Assembly: GCF_900130125.1 (NCBI RefSeq) | Contig: NZ_FQXY01000009.1 | Location: 62,001-126,000, forward strand | Direction: 5' to 3' | DNA length: 64,000 nucleotides | Source of the DNA: Bacteroides congonensis | GTDB lineage: Bacteria > Bacteroidota > Bacteroidia > Bacteroidales > Bacteroidaceae | Part shown: piece after piece, positions 8,315-17,749 of the stretch | Position numbering within the stretch: position 1 is the stretch's first letter | Layout: every line of letters starts with the position of its first letter | Notes under the pieces: model-generated | What the model saw: the letters and a program-made list of their open reading frames with translations, nothing else | Told to the model about the DNA's origin: nothing | The model's database searches: none | Program-made: the position numbers and the translations under genes

Positions 8315-11056
8315 ATGAGAAAACATCTAATTCATTTCCTGTTGGTCATGGTATTGGCGGTATGTACTACTGCTACAGCCTTTTCCCAAACAACAGTGAA
8401 AGGTCAAGTTGTGGATGCGGAGACTGGTGATCCTTTGATTGGGGCATCAGTGACGGTAGCAGGAACTACGCAGGGTAGTATTACTGATATGGATGGTAAT
8501 TTTATCCAGAAAGTGGGAAACAATGCTACTATTGTAATCAAATACCTTGGTTATAAGGATTTTAAGAAGAAAATACTTCAGAAAGGTACAGTTGAATTAG
8601 GCGTTATTCAATTGGTGGCGGATGCGGTAGCCTTGAATGACGTGACTATAACTTCGTCAGTGGCAGTTGCTCGCAAGACTCCTGTAGCAGTATCCACTAT
8701 TGATCCTGTTTTTATAGAGGAAAAGTTGGGGACGCAGGAATTTCCTGAAATTCTGAAGTCTACTCCTGGTGTATATGCTACAAAGCAAGGGGGTGGTTTT
8801 GGGGATTCTAAAATCAATATGCGTGGCTTCAAGACAGAAAATATCGCTGTAATGATCAACGGTGTTCCGATGAATGATATGGAGTGGGGTGGTATTTACT
8901 GGTCTAATTGGGCAGGGCTTACAGACGTAACTCGTAGCATGCAGACTCAGCGTGGATTAGGTGCTTCTAAAGTATCGGCTCCTTCGGTCGGCGGTTCTAT
9001 CAATATTGTTACGAGGACAGTGGATGCAAAGAAAGGCGGTTCGGTGTCTTATGCCTTGGGAAATGATGGCTACAATAAGATTGCGTTCAATGTTTCTACA
9101 GGTTTGAGTAAGTCAGGTTGGGCTCTATCCATACTGGGTTCTAAAACTTGGGGAGACGGTTATATTCAGGGTACAGAATTTGAAAGTTATAACTGGTTTG
9201 TGAATCTGACCAAGCGTTTTAATGACAATCATCAATTATCTTTTACCGCATTTGGAGCACCGCAATGGCACAACCAACGCAGTAATAAAGACGGTTTGAC
9301 CATAGAACAGTGGCAGACAGTTGCCAAAGACTATATGAATGGTGACAGTCCTTATAAATACAATCCGACTTATGGTTTTGGACGTAACGGTGAACGCAAA
9401 ACCTCTGCATATAATGTCTACAATAAACCTCAACTTTCATTGAATCATTTGTGGCAGATTGATAATAAGTCTAGTTTAAGTACTGCACTTTATGCTTCCA
9501 TTGGTCGTGGCTATGGTTATGGTGGACAAGGACTTACGAGTACGGATAGAAATAATTGGTATGGATCTTATAAAGGTTCCTTGAATACCGTTTTTCGTAA
9601 ATCAGACGGAACATTTGCTTATGATGAGATTTATGATTTGAACGAAGCCAGTGAGAACGGTTCTGTAATGGCAATGTCTAAACAAAATAACTTTCACAAC
9701 TGGTATGGTTTAATATCTACTTATACTACAAAGTTAGGAGAGAATTTTGATATTTACGGTGGTATAGATCTCCGTTATTATAAAGGAAAGCACAACAATG
9801 AATTGATAGACCTTTATGGAGGAGATTATTATGTGGACTCTTCTTCCAGAAGTAATGTGCTTGCCCAGTATAATTCTGCAGCCTCTGCAGGAGATGCTTA
9901 TGTTAATCAGAAATTGAAGGTAGGTGATATCGTCTATCGTGATTTTGACGGATATGTACTTTCCGAAGGCGCATTTGCCCAAGCTGAATATAGTAAAGAT
10001 AAAATCAGTGTGTTTGTTGCCGGCTCACTTTCCAATACAGGATATTGGAGATACGACCGTTTCTATTATGATAAAGCTCATGCTAAATCCGAAACTATCA
10101 ATTTCCTGGGATGGACGGCAAAAGGTGGTGTGAATTATAACCTTACAGAAAACCATAATGTATTTGCTAATATAGGTTATATCAGTCGTGCTCCATTTTT
10201 CTCAGGAGGTGCCTTTTTGCAATCGGCCACCAGTAATGCCACTAACCCTGATGCTATTAACGAGAAAGTCTTTTCTGCGGAAATCGGTTATGGCTTCCGT
10301 TCTCGTTTTCTGACTGCAAATTTGAATATTTACCATACGAAATGGATGAACAAGACTCTTTCAAGAGGAATTGATTTGGTCGTTGACGGTAAATTAGCCG
10401 ATCGTTTGAGTTTAAATATGAGTGGATTGGACGCCCTTCACCAAGGTGTTGAATTCGACTTTGTAGCTAGACCTGTTTACTGGTTGGATATTAATGGTAT
10501 GTTCTCCATAGGAAACTGGAGATGGACAAGCAATTCAAAGGGATATTTTTATGATTCAACCAGTCAACCGGTAAAATCATATAATACGAAGACGGGTGAG
10601 ATCACACATGCTTCAGGTATTCAAGCTGAAGACCATGCCAGCATGACTATTAATTTGAAAGACGTGAAGGTAGGTGGTTCAGCACAAACCACTGCTGCAT
10701 TAGGCGCTACCTTTCATATAGCAAAAGCGTTCCGTCTGGGTGTCGACTGGACTTTATATGCAAGGAATTATTCAGACTGGGCTTTTCCGAGTACTACTGA
10801 AATCGAGCAAAACAGCGTGAAAAATTATGAATCTCCTTGGAGAATCCCTTCTGCAAGCATATTTGATTTGAATGCAAGCTATCGTTTCACTATTGCAAAG
10901 TGTGATGCAGTGATTTCGGGTAATGTAAATAATGTATTCGATCAAGAATATATTACCGACGCGAATGATGGCGTGAACCATGACTGGAAGACTGCATACG
11001 GAGTATATTACGGATTCGGTCGTACGTTTAATGTGAGATTAAAAATAAACTTCTAA
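8315..11056 (+). CDS. TonB-dependent outer-membrane receptor (SusC-like, unpaired with SusD)
   Basis: A 913-residue outer-membrane transporter. The signal peptide (1-24, ...TATAFS) is followed by a carboxypeptidase-regulatory-like beta-sandwich (about 29-90, VKGQVVDAETGDPLIGASV). A plug domain (about 115-230, with KSTPGVYAT, NMRGFKTENIAVMINGVP and SVGGSINIVTRT) comes next, then a 22-strand type barrel ending in GRTFNVRLKINF. It resembles TonB receptors for small ligands more than 1000-residue SusC proteins. A large lipoprotein gene follows after 14 bp in the position where SusD would normally be. The substrate cannot be read from sequence. Confidence 0.92.
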   Translation: MRKHLIHFLLVMVLAVCTTATAFSQTTVKGQVVDAETGDPLIGASVTVAGTTQGSITDMDGNFIQKVGNNATIVIKYLGYKDFKKKILQKGTVELGVIQLVADAVALNDVTITSSVAVARKTPVAVSTIDPVFIEEKLGTQEFPEILKSTPGVYATKQGGGFGDSKINMRGFKTENIAVMINGVPMNDMEWGGIYWSNWAGLTDVTRSMQTQRGLGASKVSAPSVGGSINIVTRTVDAKKGGSVSYALGNDGYNKIAFNVSTGLSKSGWALSILGSKTWGDGYIQGTEFESYNWFVNLTKRFNDNHQLSFTAFGAPQWHNQRSNKDGLTIEQWQTVAKDYMNGDSPYKYNPTYGFGRNGERKTSAYNVYNKPQLSLNHLWQIDNKSSLSTALYASIGRGYGYGGQGLTSTDRNNWYGSYKGSLNTVFRKSDGTFAYDEIYDLNEASENGSVMAMSKQNNFHNWYGLISTYTTKLGENFDIYGGIDLRYYKGKHNNELIDLYGGDYYVDSSSRSNVLAQYNSAASAGDAYVNQKLKVGDIVYRDFDGYVLSEGAFAQAEYSKDKISVFVAGSLSNTGYWRYDRFYYDKAHAKSETINFLGWTAKGGVNYNLTENHNVFANIGYISRAPFFSGGAFLQSATSNATNPDAINEKVFSAEIGYGFRSRFLTANLNIYHTKWMNKTLSRGIDLVVDGKLADRLSLNMSGLDALHQGVEFDFVARPVYWLDINGMFSIGNWRWTSNSKGYFYDSTSQPVKSYNTKTGEITHASGIQAEDHASMTINLKDVKVGGSAQTTAALGATFHIAKAFRLGVDWTLYARNYSDWAFPSTTEIEQNSVKNYESPWRIPSASIFDLNASYRFTIAKCDAVISGNVNNVFDQEYITDANDGVNHDWKTAYGVYYGFGRTFNVRLKINF

Positions 11057-11070
11057 ACCTAATAGAAAGA

Positions 11071-12981
11071 ATGAAGAAGAATCTATTCTTATCGATAGTT
11101 GCCGTGTTATCATTGGCAGGCTGCGATTATAATGATAAATACTTTGACGGCTTGGATGAAATGACCGAGCCTGCGAATGTGATAAAATTGAATTATACGT
11201 TAATTGACGCGGATTATGCAGCAATCAGCGATAATAAGACCAATCAGAGTATAGCTAAAGAAGCCGGAAAAGACAAAGCTTTGGGGTATGTGAAGAATGA
11301 CCATTATTTCACGGAAGACGCTCCTGCTGCTACTTATGTGCCAGCGTTTCTGGCAAATAAATACTATACGGCCGATAATGGCTCTAGTGTGAAAGTTACG
11401 TTTAATTATAAAGAGAATAAGTCTGAACTCTTGTCGGACTACTCTTCAATAAAGATCTACGAACCGACAAATCAGGATTACGCAGCAATCTACGGTGCTA
11501 CTGCTTTCGCACCATATTTGAATGCGGACACAAAGAATAAACTTTCTGATTTACTTGATGGATATAAAGAACCGGAAGAGGGTGATGTCGTCTTTATAGA
11601 TTATAGAGTTGCGAACGGAACATCGCCTGACGACTATTTGAAAGACCCATTGTTATGGGAGAATTTTAGTAATATTGCAACAGGTGATCTTACTACATTG
11701 AAAGATTGGAAGAATGGTGGTGATTGGTTCATTAGTTCAAAAGGTGGAACAGAGTGGAAAGTAACTTCTTATGATAATAATAACTATCTGCAATATTCTG
11801 CCTATAAAACAGAAGGTGAGTGCATAGCATGGTTGGTTACGCCTGAGATAACTCTTGGGACAGATGATTATTTGAGCTTTGATGTAAAAGTTGGTAATTG
11901 GAATGCTGATTGTCTGACTGTTTTAATCAGTAAAGATTTTGATGGAAGCAATGTAGATGCAGCTGATATCTGGACAGATATAACAGATCAGTTTATTATT
12001 CCAAGTGCGCCAAGCAAGGGATATGGCGATTTTGCTTCTGCCGGGAAGTTTTCACTAGCTTCTTATAACGGAGAGAAAGTATATATTGCTTTTAAATATA
12101 CAGGTGACGGGGTAAATAAAAAAACGACTACTTATCAAATAGATAATATTATGATTGGTACTCAATTACCTGTCGGTAGTGGTTTGAATTCGGAGCCTGC
12201 GTATGGATTGAAAGTATACAATAAAGGAAAATGGGAAAGTCAGAATAAAAATGTATGCCTGCTTTCGTATGCTGATTATATAGAGATGGGATTGTACAGT
12301 CTTAACTTTACGTCAGAAAAACCTGCAGTGAACTATATACCGACCTACCTGGCTTCTCAAGTAGCTTATCCTCTTGATGGTGATGTGCGTGTAGTTGTAT
12401 ACAGATATAACGACGGCAAGCAAACCACAGCAAGAAGTGATGAATATGTATATTCTTCCGAAGCGTCAAAATGGATTGCGAACTCTCGTATAGTAAGTAA
12501 GACCGAGCAATATGTCTTGTCGGATGGTCAGTGGAACTATGATCCTAGTACAGTAATTACCTTGAATGCTGATAAAACGGATATGGAAGCCACTACTTTC
12601 TATACAGCTATTGTAGAGTGGGTAAAGAGTAACCATAAAGAATTTGTTACCTCGTTTGGTAACAATGAGTACTATTACGGTTCTTCCTATTATCAGAACA
12701 ATTTTGATTTCCGTTATAGCGCATGGAAGGATTACTATGATGGAAAGAGTGAAGAAGAAGTTAAGAAACTCATGTGGGATAGATTGCCTGAAGCTTTCAT
12801 TCGTGCTTTGGAAAGCCTTTATGCAGATGCAGATATGGTTTCCGGCATAGAAGTGATTTATACTATTAATTTTGCTGTTTATGAAGGAACAAATCCTGCT
12901 CCTACCTATACGATTAAATATAAAGTGGTAGGAAAAGGCAAGTTTGAATACATAGCAGATTCTTTGCAGAAGCAGGAGTAA
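11071..12981 (+). CDS. Surface lipoprotein partner of the TonB receptor, with choice-of-anchor-J-like domain
   Basis: A 636-residue lipoprotein. The signal peptide ends in LAGC (Cys18) followed by acidic DYND, compatible with outer-membrane surface export. The middle (about 185-370) looks like a choice-of-anchor J / DUF5017-type beta-sandwich: WENFSNIATGDL, WKVTSYDNNNYLQYSA, CIAWLVTPEITL, DYLSFDVKVGNWN, then YQIDNIMIGT. The flanks (about 30-170 and 400-630) are low-similarity segments rich in Tyr, Asp and Lys. It is not SusD-like. Its position 14 bp after the receptor suggests it captures the ligand or caps the barrel. The exact family is uncertain; lipoprotein status is not. Confidence 0.8.
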   Translation: MKKNLFLSIVAVLSLAGCDYNDKYFDGLDEMTEPANVIKLNYTLIDADYAAISDNKTNQSIAKEAGKDKALGYVKNDHYFTEDAPAATYVPAFLANKYYTADNGSSVKVTFNYKENKSELLSDYSSIKIYEPTNQDYAAIYGATAFAPYLNADTKNKLSDLLDGYKEPEEGDVVFIDYRVANGTSPDDYLKDPLLWENFSNIATGDLTTLKDWKNGGDWFISSKGGTEWKVTSYDNNNYLQYSAYKTEGECIAWLVTPEITLGTDDYLSFDVKVGNWNADCLTVLISKDFDGSNVDAADIWTDITDQFIIPSAPSKGYGDFASAGKFSLASYNGEKVYIAFKYTGDGVNKKTTTYQIDNIMIGTQLPVGSGLNSEPAYGLKVYNKGKWESQNKNVCLLSYADYIEMGLYSLNFTSEKPAVNYIPTYLASQVAYPLDGDVRVVVYRYNDGKQTTARSDEYVYSSEASKWIANSRIVSKTEQYVLSDGQWNYDPSTVITLNADKTDMEATTFYTAIVEWVKSNHKEFVTSFGNNEYYYGSSYYQNNFDFRYSAWKDYYDGKSEEEVKKLMWDRLPEAFIRALESLYADADMVSGIEVIYTINFAVYEGTNPAPTYTIKYKVVGKGKFEYIADSLQKQE

Positions 12982-13002
12982 TCAGATAGACATTTTAACG
13001 GG

Positions 13003-13040
13003 AAGAGGGTACACTTCAATAGCGGTGAACCCTCTTTTTG
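13003..13040 (+). terminator. Terminator of the first TonB receptor operon
   Basis: AAGAGGGT and ACCCTCTT form a stem around an 18-nt loop, followed by a T run. Confidence 0.8.
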
Positions 13041-13061
13041 TGTTTCATAAAGCAATGAAAC

Positions 13062-13127
13062 GTTTATCTCTCTTAAAAAAATGTAGTATCTTCGTAATGT
13101 AAGTCTAAATAATATTAATTATATTTG
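13062..13127 (+). promoter_or_regulatory. Conserved 66-bp promoter region of the second TonB receptor gene
   Basis: Ends in TATATTTG (13120-13127), 49 bp before the ATG. Carries CTTAAAAAAATGTAGT (13072-13087) at the same distance from the -7 box as in the copy at 8195-8260. Confidence 0.65.
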
Positions 13128-13176
13128 CCCGCAATTTCAAAGAACAAACAATTTGTATTAACTAACAATTTAGAGT

Positions 13177-16100
13177 ATGTGTAGGAGAATGAGATCTTTT
13201 TTAGTGCTGGTAATGTTGCTGGTGACACTTTCAGTAAGCGCACAGGTAACCACAGCTACCATGAGTGGTAAAGTAACAGCACAAGATGAACCTATTATTG
13301 GGGCGACAATCGTAGCCATTCACGAGCCGTCAGGAACTCGCTATGGTACTGTGACTAATGTCAGCGGACAATTCACTTTGCAAGGTATGCGTACCGGTGG
13401 CCCATACAAGGTGGAGATCTCCTATGTCGGTTATCAAACTGCTATTTACAAAGGTATCAACCTTTTGTTGGGAGAAAATTATGTTTTGAATGTGTCTCTA
13501 AAAGAAAGTTCTGAACTATTGGATGAAGTAGTAGTGACTGCTTCGAAAGATAGTAATATGAAGTCTGACAGGGCAGGGGCTGTAACCAATCTTACTAGTT
13601 CAAAAATAGCTTCTATCCCTACAGTGAGCCGTAGTATGAACGATATTATGCGTTTATCTCCGCAATCAAACACAACATCCAATGGTTTTGCTGCCGGTGG
13701 TGGTAACTATCGCCAGTCATTTGTGACAGTGGACGGTGCTTCGTTCAACAACGCTTTCGGTATTGGTTCTAATTTACCGGCGGGCGGTGCTCCCATCTCT
13801 TTGGATGCCTTGGAACAGTTATCCGTCTCAATCACTCCATATGATGTTCGTCAAAGCGGTTTTACAGGTGCGGCTATCAATGCAGTTACTAAATCCGGTA
13901 CAAACGAACTGACAGGTTCTGCTTATACATTCCTCACGAACAATAATTTGATTGGTGATAGAGTGGGTGATAACTCCATTGAACTTGAGAAGTCCCATCA
14001 ATATACTTATGGAGCTACTTTGGGTGGAGCCATAATAAAGAACAAATTGTTCTTTTTCGTGAATGGAGAATATGAAAATGACTTGACGGCAGGACCTATT
14101 GCCCGTGCACGAAATGATGAAAGCGAGAAATATGGGGTAAATGGTATCCATCGTCCTGTAGCTTCCAAGATGGATGAAATACGTGACTATCTGATTAATA
14201 AATATGATTACGATCCGGGAGCATATCAAGGGTATAATGTAACTGTACCTTCGTATAAGTTTCTAGCACGTTTGGACTGGAACATTAATGAAAACAATAA
14301 AGTGAATGTTCGTTTTTCTAAAACGAACAACAAATATAATGCCTCTCCTTCCACATCTGTAAATCCTATGACTGCAAGTACGATTTTTCCAGGTAATAAT
14401 GGTACGATTTCATCGGGAAAAGGAGCCAGCAATGATGAAGGCTTATATTTCAGGAATACACGTTATTTTCAGGAGCAGAGATTTACATCTGTCGCTACTG
14501 AATGGAATGCAAAATGGGGTTTGGTAAATAATACATTACGTGGCACTTATTCATACCAGGATGAACCTCGTTCATATGATGGCGGCAGTTTTCCGACTAC
14601 TTATATTTTGGAAGAAGGTGCAGTATATGCCATGTTCGGTACAGAGCTATTTACAGAAGGAAATATCCGTCAAGTAAAGTCGTTTACTATAACGGATGAA
14701 GCTACTTGGACATGGGGTAAACATAACTTTATGGCTGGTTTGCAGTTTGAACATAATAAAGCGGTGAATGGCTATATGCAAGGTGCGAATGGTGCATATA
14801 TATTTAAATCTTGGAAAGATTTTGTAGATGGTAATAAGCCTTCTTCGTTCTTGATTACTCATTCCAATTCTGCTGATTTGTCGCAGTTTACTTCTCAGAT
14901 GAAGCAGATGCAGTATTCTGCTTACATTCAGGACCAGTGGAATATCAATGAAAATTTCAAATTGACTGCCGGTTTGCGTTTTGAATTACCTGTTTATCCA
15001 TCGTTGAAGGATAATTATAATGCTGAATATGCGAAATTAGAGTTTGGTAATCGTAAGTTTTCAACAGACCAAGTGCCTGATAATTCAATTTCAGTTTCTC
15101 CGCGCGTAGGCTTTAATTGGGATATTACCGGTGAGCGCAAATATGTATTGCGCGGTGGTACAGGATATTTCGTGGGGCGGTTGCCATTCGTGTGGTTAGT
15201 GTCAGCAGTGGGAAATTCGGGTGTAGGTCAAACGCAATATGGTTATAATATCGGTAATAGTTCAACAGTTGGTGCGGTTGCCCCCAATTTCCATGTGAAT
15301 GCAAAGGACATTTTAGAAGATATTTATCATGGTGGATTTACTCCAAGTGTTAGCCTTCCTGGTGATCCTACTATTATAGACAAGAATTTGAAGATGCCTG
15401 CTACTTGGAAAACCTCTTTGGCCTTTGACGCCAAGTTGCCCGGTGATATTGATTTTACGTTGGAAGGAATCTACAATCGTGACTTCAATCCGGCAGTTAT
15501 CTCCAATGCTAATATCTATGCTGACGGGACGAAAACAATCAGTCCCAATGATACGCGTACTGCTTATAAAAAGTATAATAACTCTAATGCTTTCTTAATC
15601 GAAAATGGCGGTTCAAAAGCTTATTATATGTCATTAACCGCTCAGTTGCATAAGTCGTTTGATTTCGGTTTGGATGCCTCTTTCTCTTATACCTATTCTC
15701 GTGCACGCTCCTATGGTGATGGTATTGGCGATCAAGTAACTTCTGCTTATAGAACTAATACTTATTCTATCAATGGTATTAATGACCATGAACTTGGTTA
15801 CGGTACATACGTGGCACCTCATCGTATTCTTGCTTCATTGGGTTATTCAAAGGCTTATGCTAAACATTTCAGGTCGAGCGTATCTTTTATTTATGAAGGC
15901 GCACCGTTAGGTTATGCAGGTGGAAGCTATTCTTATTCCCGTTATTCGTACACATACACTAAAAATATAGTAGGTGATGGCGGTGCTAATAATTTGTTGT
16001 ATATACCTGCTACTAAAGATGAGTTGACATTCAAAGATGTAATTTCAGAGAAAACAGGTGAAGTGACATATTCGGCTGCGCAGCAGAAAGAAGATTTCTG

Positions 16101-16467
16101 GAACTTTGTTCAGCAAGACAAATATTTGAAAAAACGTTTGGGCAAATATGCCGAACGTGGTGGTGCTGTGATGCCTTGGCATCATCAGTTAGATTTCAAG
16201 TTCAATCAAGATTTCTATATGATGATAGGCGGTAAGAAGAATTTGTTGCAATTTGGTGTGGATATTCAGAACATTGCCAATCTGTTAAACAAGAACTGGG
16301 GATTATACAAGACAGTTAATTCTACTACACCATTGATGGACAATGGCGACGGAACATTTACAATGCAGAAAGCCAGTGGTCAAGTCCTGAATTCTACTTA
16401 TAAGAATTACGAAAACACGGCTTCTACTTACCGTGTAATGTTCAGTCTGCGTTATATTTTCAACTGA
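13177..16467 (+). CDS. Oar-like TonB-dependent receptor
   Basis: A 1096-residue outer-membrane protein. The signal peptide (about 1-22, cut after VSA) is followed by a carboxypeptidase-regulatory-like domain (about 28-112, TMSGKVTAQDEPIIGATIVAI). Next is a plug-like domain (about 118-240, DEVVVTASKDSN, SGFTGAAINAVTKSGTN) and then a large barrel ending RVMFSLRYIFN. The plug sequence and the barrel length are those of Oar-type receptors seen in Bacteroidetes and myxobacteria. In Myxococcus and Flavobacterium such proteins have been linked to protein export or cell-surface functions, but no role can be assigned here. An in-frame ATG at 13189 is an alternative start; both give a good signal peptide. 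It is monocistronic with its own terminator. Confidence 0.9.
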   Translation: MCRRMRSFLVLVMLLVTLSVSAQVTTATMSGKVTAQDEPIIGATIVAIHEPSGTRYGTVTNVSGQFTLQGMRTGGPYKVEISYVGYQTAIYKGINLLLGENYVLNVSLKESSELLDEVVVTASKDSNMKSDRAGAVTNLTSSKIASIPTVSRSMNDIMRLSPQSNTTSNGFAAGGGNYRQSFVTVDGASFNNAFGIGSNLPAGGAPISLDALEQLSVSITPYDVRQSGFTGAAINAVTKSGTNELTGSAYTFLTNNNLIGDRVGDNSIELEKSHQYTYGATLGGAIIKNKLFFFVNGEYENDLTAGPIARARNDESEKYGVNGIHRPVASKMDEIRDYLINKYDYDPGAYQGYNVTVPSYKFLARLDWNINENNKVNVRFSKTNNKYNASPSTSVNPMTASTIFPGNNGTISSGKGASNDEGLYFRNTRYFQEQRFTSVATEWNAKWGLVNNTLRGTYSYQDEPRSYDGGSFPTTYILEEGAVYAMFGTELFTEGNIRQVKSFTITDEATWTWGKHNFMAGLQFEHNKAVNGYMQGANGAYIFKSWKDFVDGNKPSSFLITHSNSADLSQFTSQMKQMQYSAYIQDQWNINENFKLTAGLRFELPVYPSLKDNYNAEYAKLEFGNRKFSTDQVPDNSISVSPRVGFNWDITGERKYVLRGGTGYFVGRLPFVWLVSAVGNSGVGQTQYGYNIGNSSTVGAVAPNFHVNAKDILEDIYHGGFTPSVSLPGDPTIIDKNLKMPATWKTSLAFDAKLPGDIDFTLEGIYNRDFNPAVISNANIYADGTKTISPNDTRTAYKKYNNSNAFLIENGGSKAYYMSLTAQLHKSFDFGLDASFSYTYSRARSYGDGIGDQVTSAYRTNTYSINGINDHELGYGTYVAPHRILASLGYSKAYAKHFRSSVSFIYEGAPLGYAGGSYSYSRYSYTYTKNIVGDGGANNLLYIPATKDELTFKDVISEKTGEVTYSAAQQKEDFWNFVQQDKYLKKRLGKYAERGGAVMPWHHQLDFKFNQDFYMMIGGKKNLLQFGVDIQNIANLLNKNWGLYKTVNSTTPLMDNGDGTFTMQKASGQVLNSTYKNYENTASTYRVMFSLRYIFN

Positions 16468-16505
16468 TAGTTGCAGGGAAGAACGTTTCTGAGATATACA
16501 AAAGG

Positions 16506-16545
16506 AGAGAGGATGTATCACACAGTGAATACATCCTCTCTTTTT
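16506..16545. terminator. Terminator after the Oar-like receptor
   Basis: AGAGAGGATGTAT pairs perfectly with ATACATCCTCTCT, followed by T5. It lies between convergent genes and could also act on the EEP gene from the other side. Confidence 0.92.
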
Positions 16546-16565
16546 GGTATTTAATATTGGTGTTA

Positions 16566-17666
16566 TTACATCTTCACCCTCATCACCACCGGATTATGGT
16601 CACTATAACTCAAATCCGGTGAAAAGTAATCCATACTCTTCAATTCCGGTGAATGTAGGATATAGTCGATTCTCAGCATATGCTTGAAATACTTGAAAGT
16701 GTACATATACCCGTGCCCGCTTGTCTTGAATCCATCCTGCAATTTGTCACTTTTCACAGTATGATACACATAAGACGAAGGCAGCGAGTTGAAGTCACCG
16801 CAAACCAGAGTAGGATAGGGGGAAGTGGTAATCAGTTGATTGAGAAGATTGGCCTGTATGGCACGCTTCTGAAAATTCTCGTGCAATCCGTCCATAAGAG
16901 TAAGTGCTGCACGTTCTGCCCGTTGCGTATTATCCTTGCGGAGTTCCTTTTCCAGTTTACGTTTGTTTTGAGTCACTTCCGTTGTTTGGAGGTGATTATT
17001 GAATAGACGGAGCACTTTTCCATTGATTTCAATATCGCACCAAAGACTACAATTCTTGGAATCAGGATAGATAATAAGATTTTCCTCTTTGATGGGGTAA
17101 CGGCTGAAAACAGCCAGTTGCAGGAGATTCATCCCTTCGGGAGATGAAGGGATATAGTGATAAGGCCAATTGGCGAGAGCCACGCAAAGACTGTCAATCC
17201 CAAATTCATCATTGATACCAAACTCCTGGAAACAAAGAATATCCGCTTTCTGATTCTTCATGTAAGAAGCGATTTCCTTGCATGAATATCCGGTATGTTC
17301 GTGATTGAAAGCATCGACGTTGTAAGTAGCTATGGTTAAAACTCCCGGAGTATATCCACCGATTTTGACCGTTGGCTTCGAAGCCGGACTGAAAAGAGGG
17401 AACTGGAGAACACAACTGATATACCCCCAATTACAGAATATAGCAATCAAAGGGATGAAAACCCAAAAGCGCCAGCGGACAGTCCAATAAATGGCAGTGG
17501 CAAGGTTAGCCAACAGAAGAATGGGCAAACCTAAACCGATGAAAGGCATCAATTTAAAACTATCCGGTGTAGCGCTGCCTGTAAAGGCACCGACTATTGT
17601 TATACCTGCCAAGACACCGGTCAGCAGGATAGATATGTAGTAAAATAGTCTGTAAAAGGCTTTCAT
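16566..17666 (-). CDS. Membrane-anchored endonuclease/exonuclease/phosphatase-fold hydrolase
   Basis: 366 residues. Three hydrophobic helices fill residues about 8-88, after which an EEP domain runs to the C-terminus. Catalytic signatures are TIATYNVDAF (metal-binding Asn), ILCFQEFG (metal-binding Glu), NNHLQT (catalytic His), VCGDFNSLPSS (Asp and Asn) and SDHNPVVM (terminal Asp-His). The fold covers DNases, sphingomyelinases and inositol phosphatases. With membrane helices in front, the active domain is probably periplasmic or extracytoplasmic, and a phosphoester or phospholipid substrate is as likely as nucleic acid. It is downstream of, and co-oriented with, the hybrid kinase gene (83-bp gap). 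Confidence 0.85.
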   Translation of the reverse strand: MKAFYRLFYYISILLTGVLAGITIVGAFTGSATPDSFKLMPFIGLGLPILLLANLATAIYWTVRWRFWVFIPLIAIFCNWGYISCVLQFPLFSPASKPTVKIGGYTPGVLTIATYNVDAFNHEHTGYSCKEIASYMKNQKADILCFQEFGINDEFGIDSLCVALANWPYHYIPSSPEGMNLLQLAVFSRYPIKEENLIIYPDSKNCSLWCDIEINGKVLRLFNNHLQTTEVTQNKRKLEKELRKDNTQRAERAALTLMDGLHENFQKRAIQANLLNQLITTSPYPTLVCGDFNSLPSSYVYHTVKSDKLQDGFKTSGHGYMYTFKYFKHMLRIDYILHSPELKSMDYFSPDLSYSDHNPVVMRVKM

Positions 17667-17749
17667 CTAATTAAATAAGTTATTTACTATAATCTAAGCA
17701 ACGTGTTGTATATCCATGTATCGCATTGTATAACTATGCTTCATACACC

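Noticed and set aside
11071..12981. SusD-like glycan-binding lipoprotein
   Set aside because: No tetratricopeptide-rich SusD pattern; the middle of the protein resembles a choice-of-anchor-J beta-sandwich.
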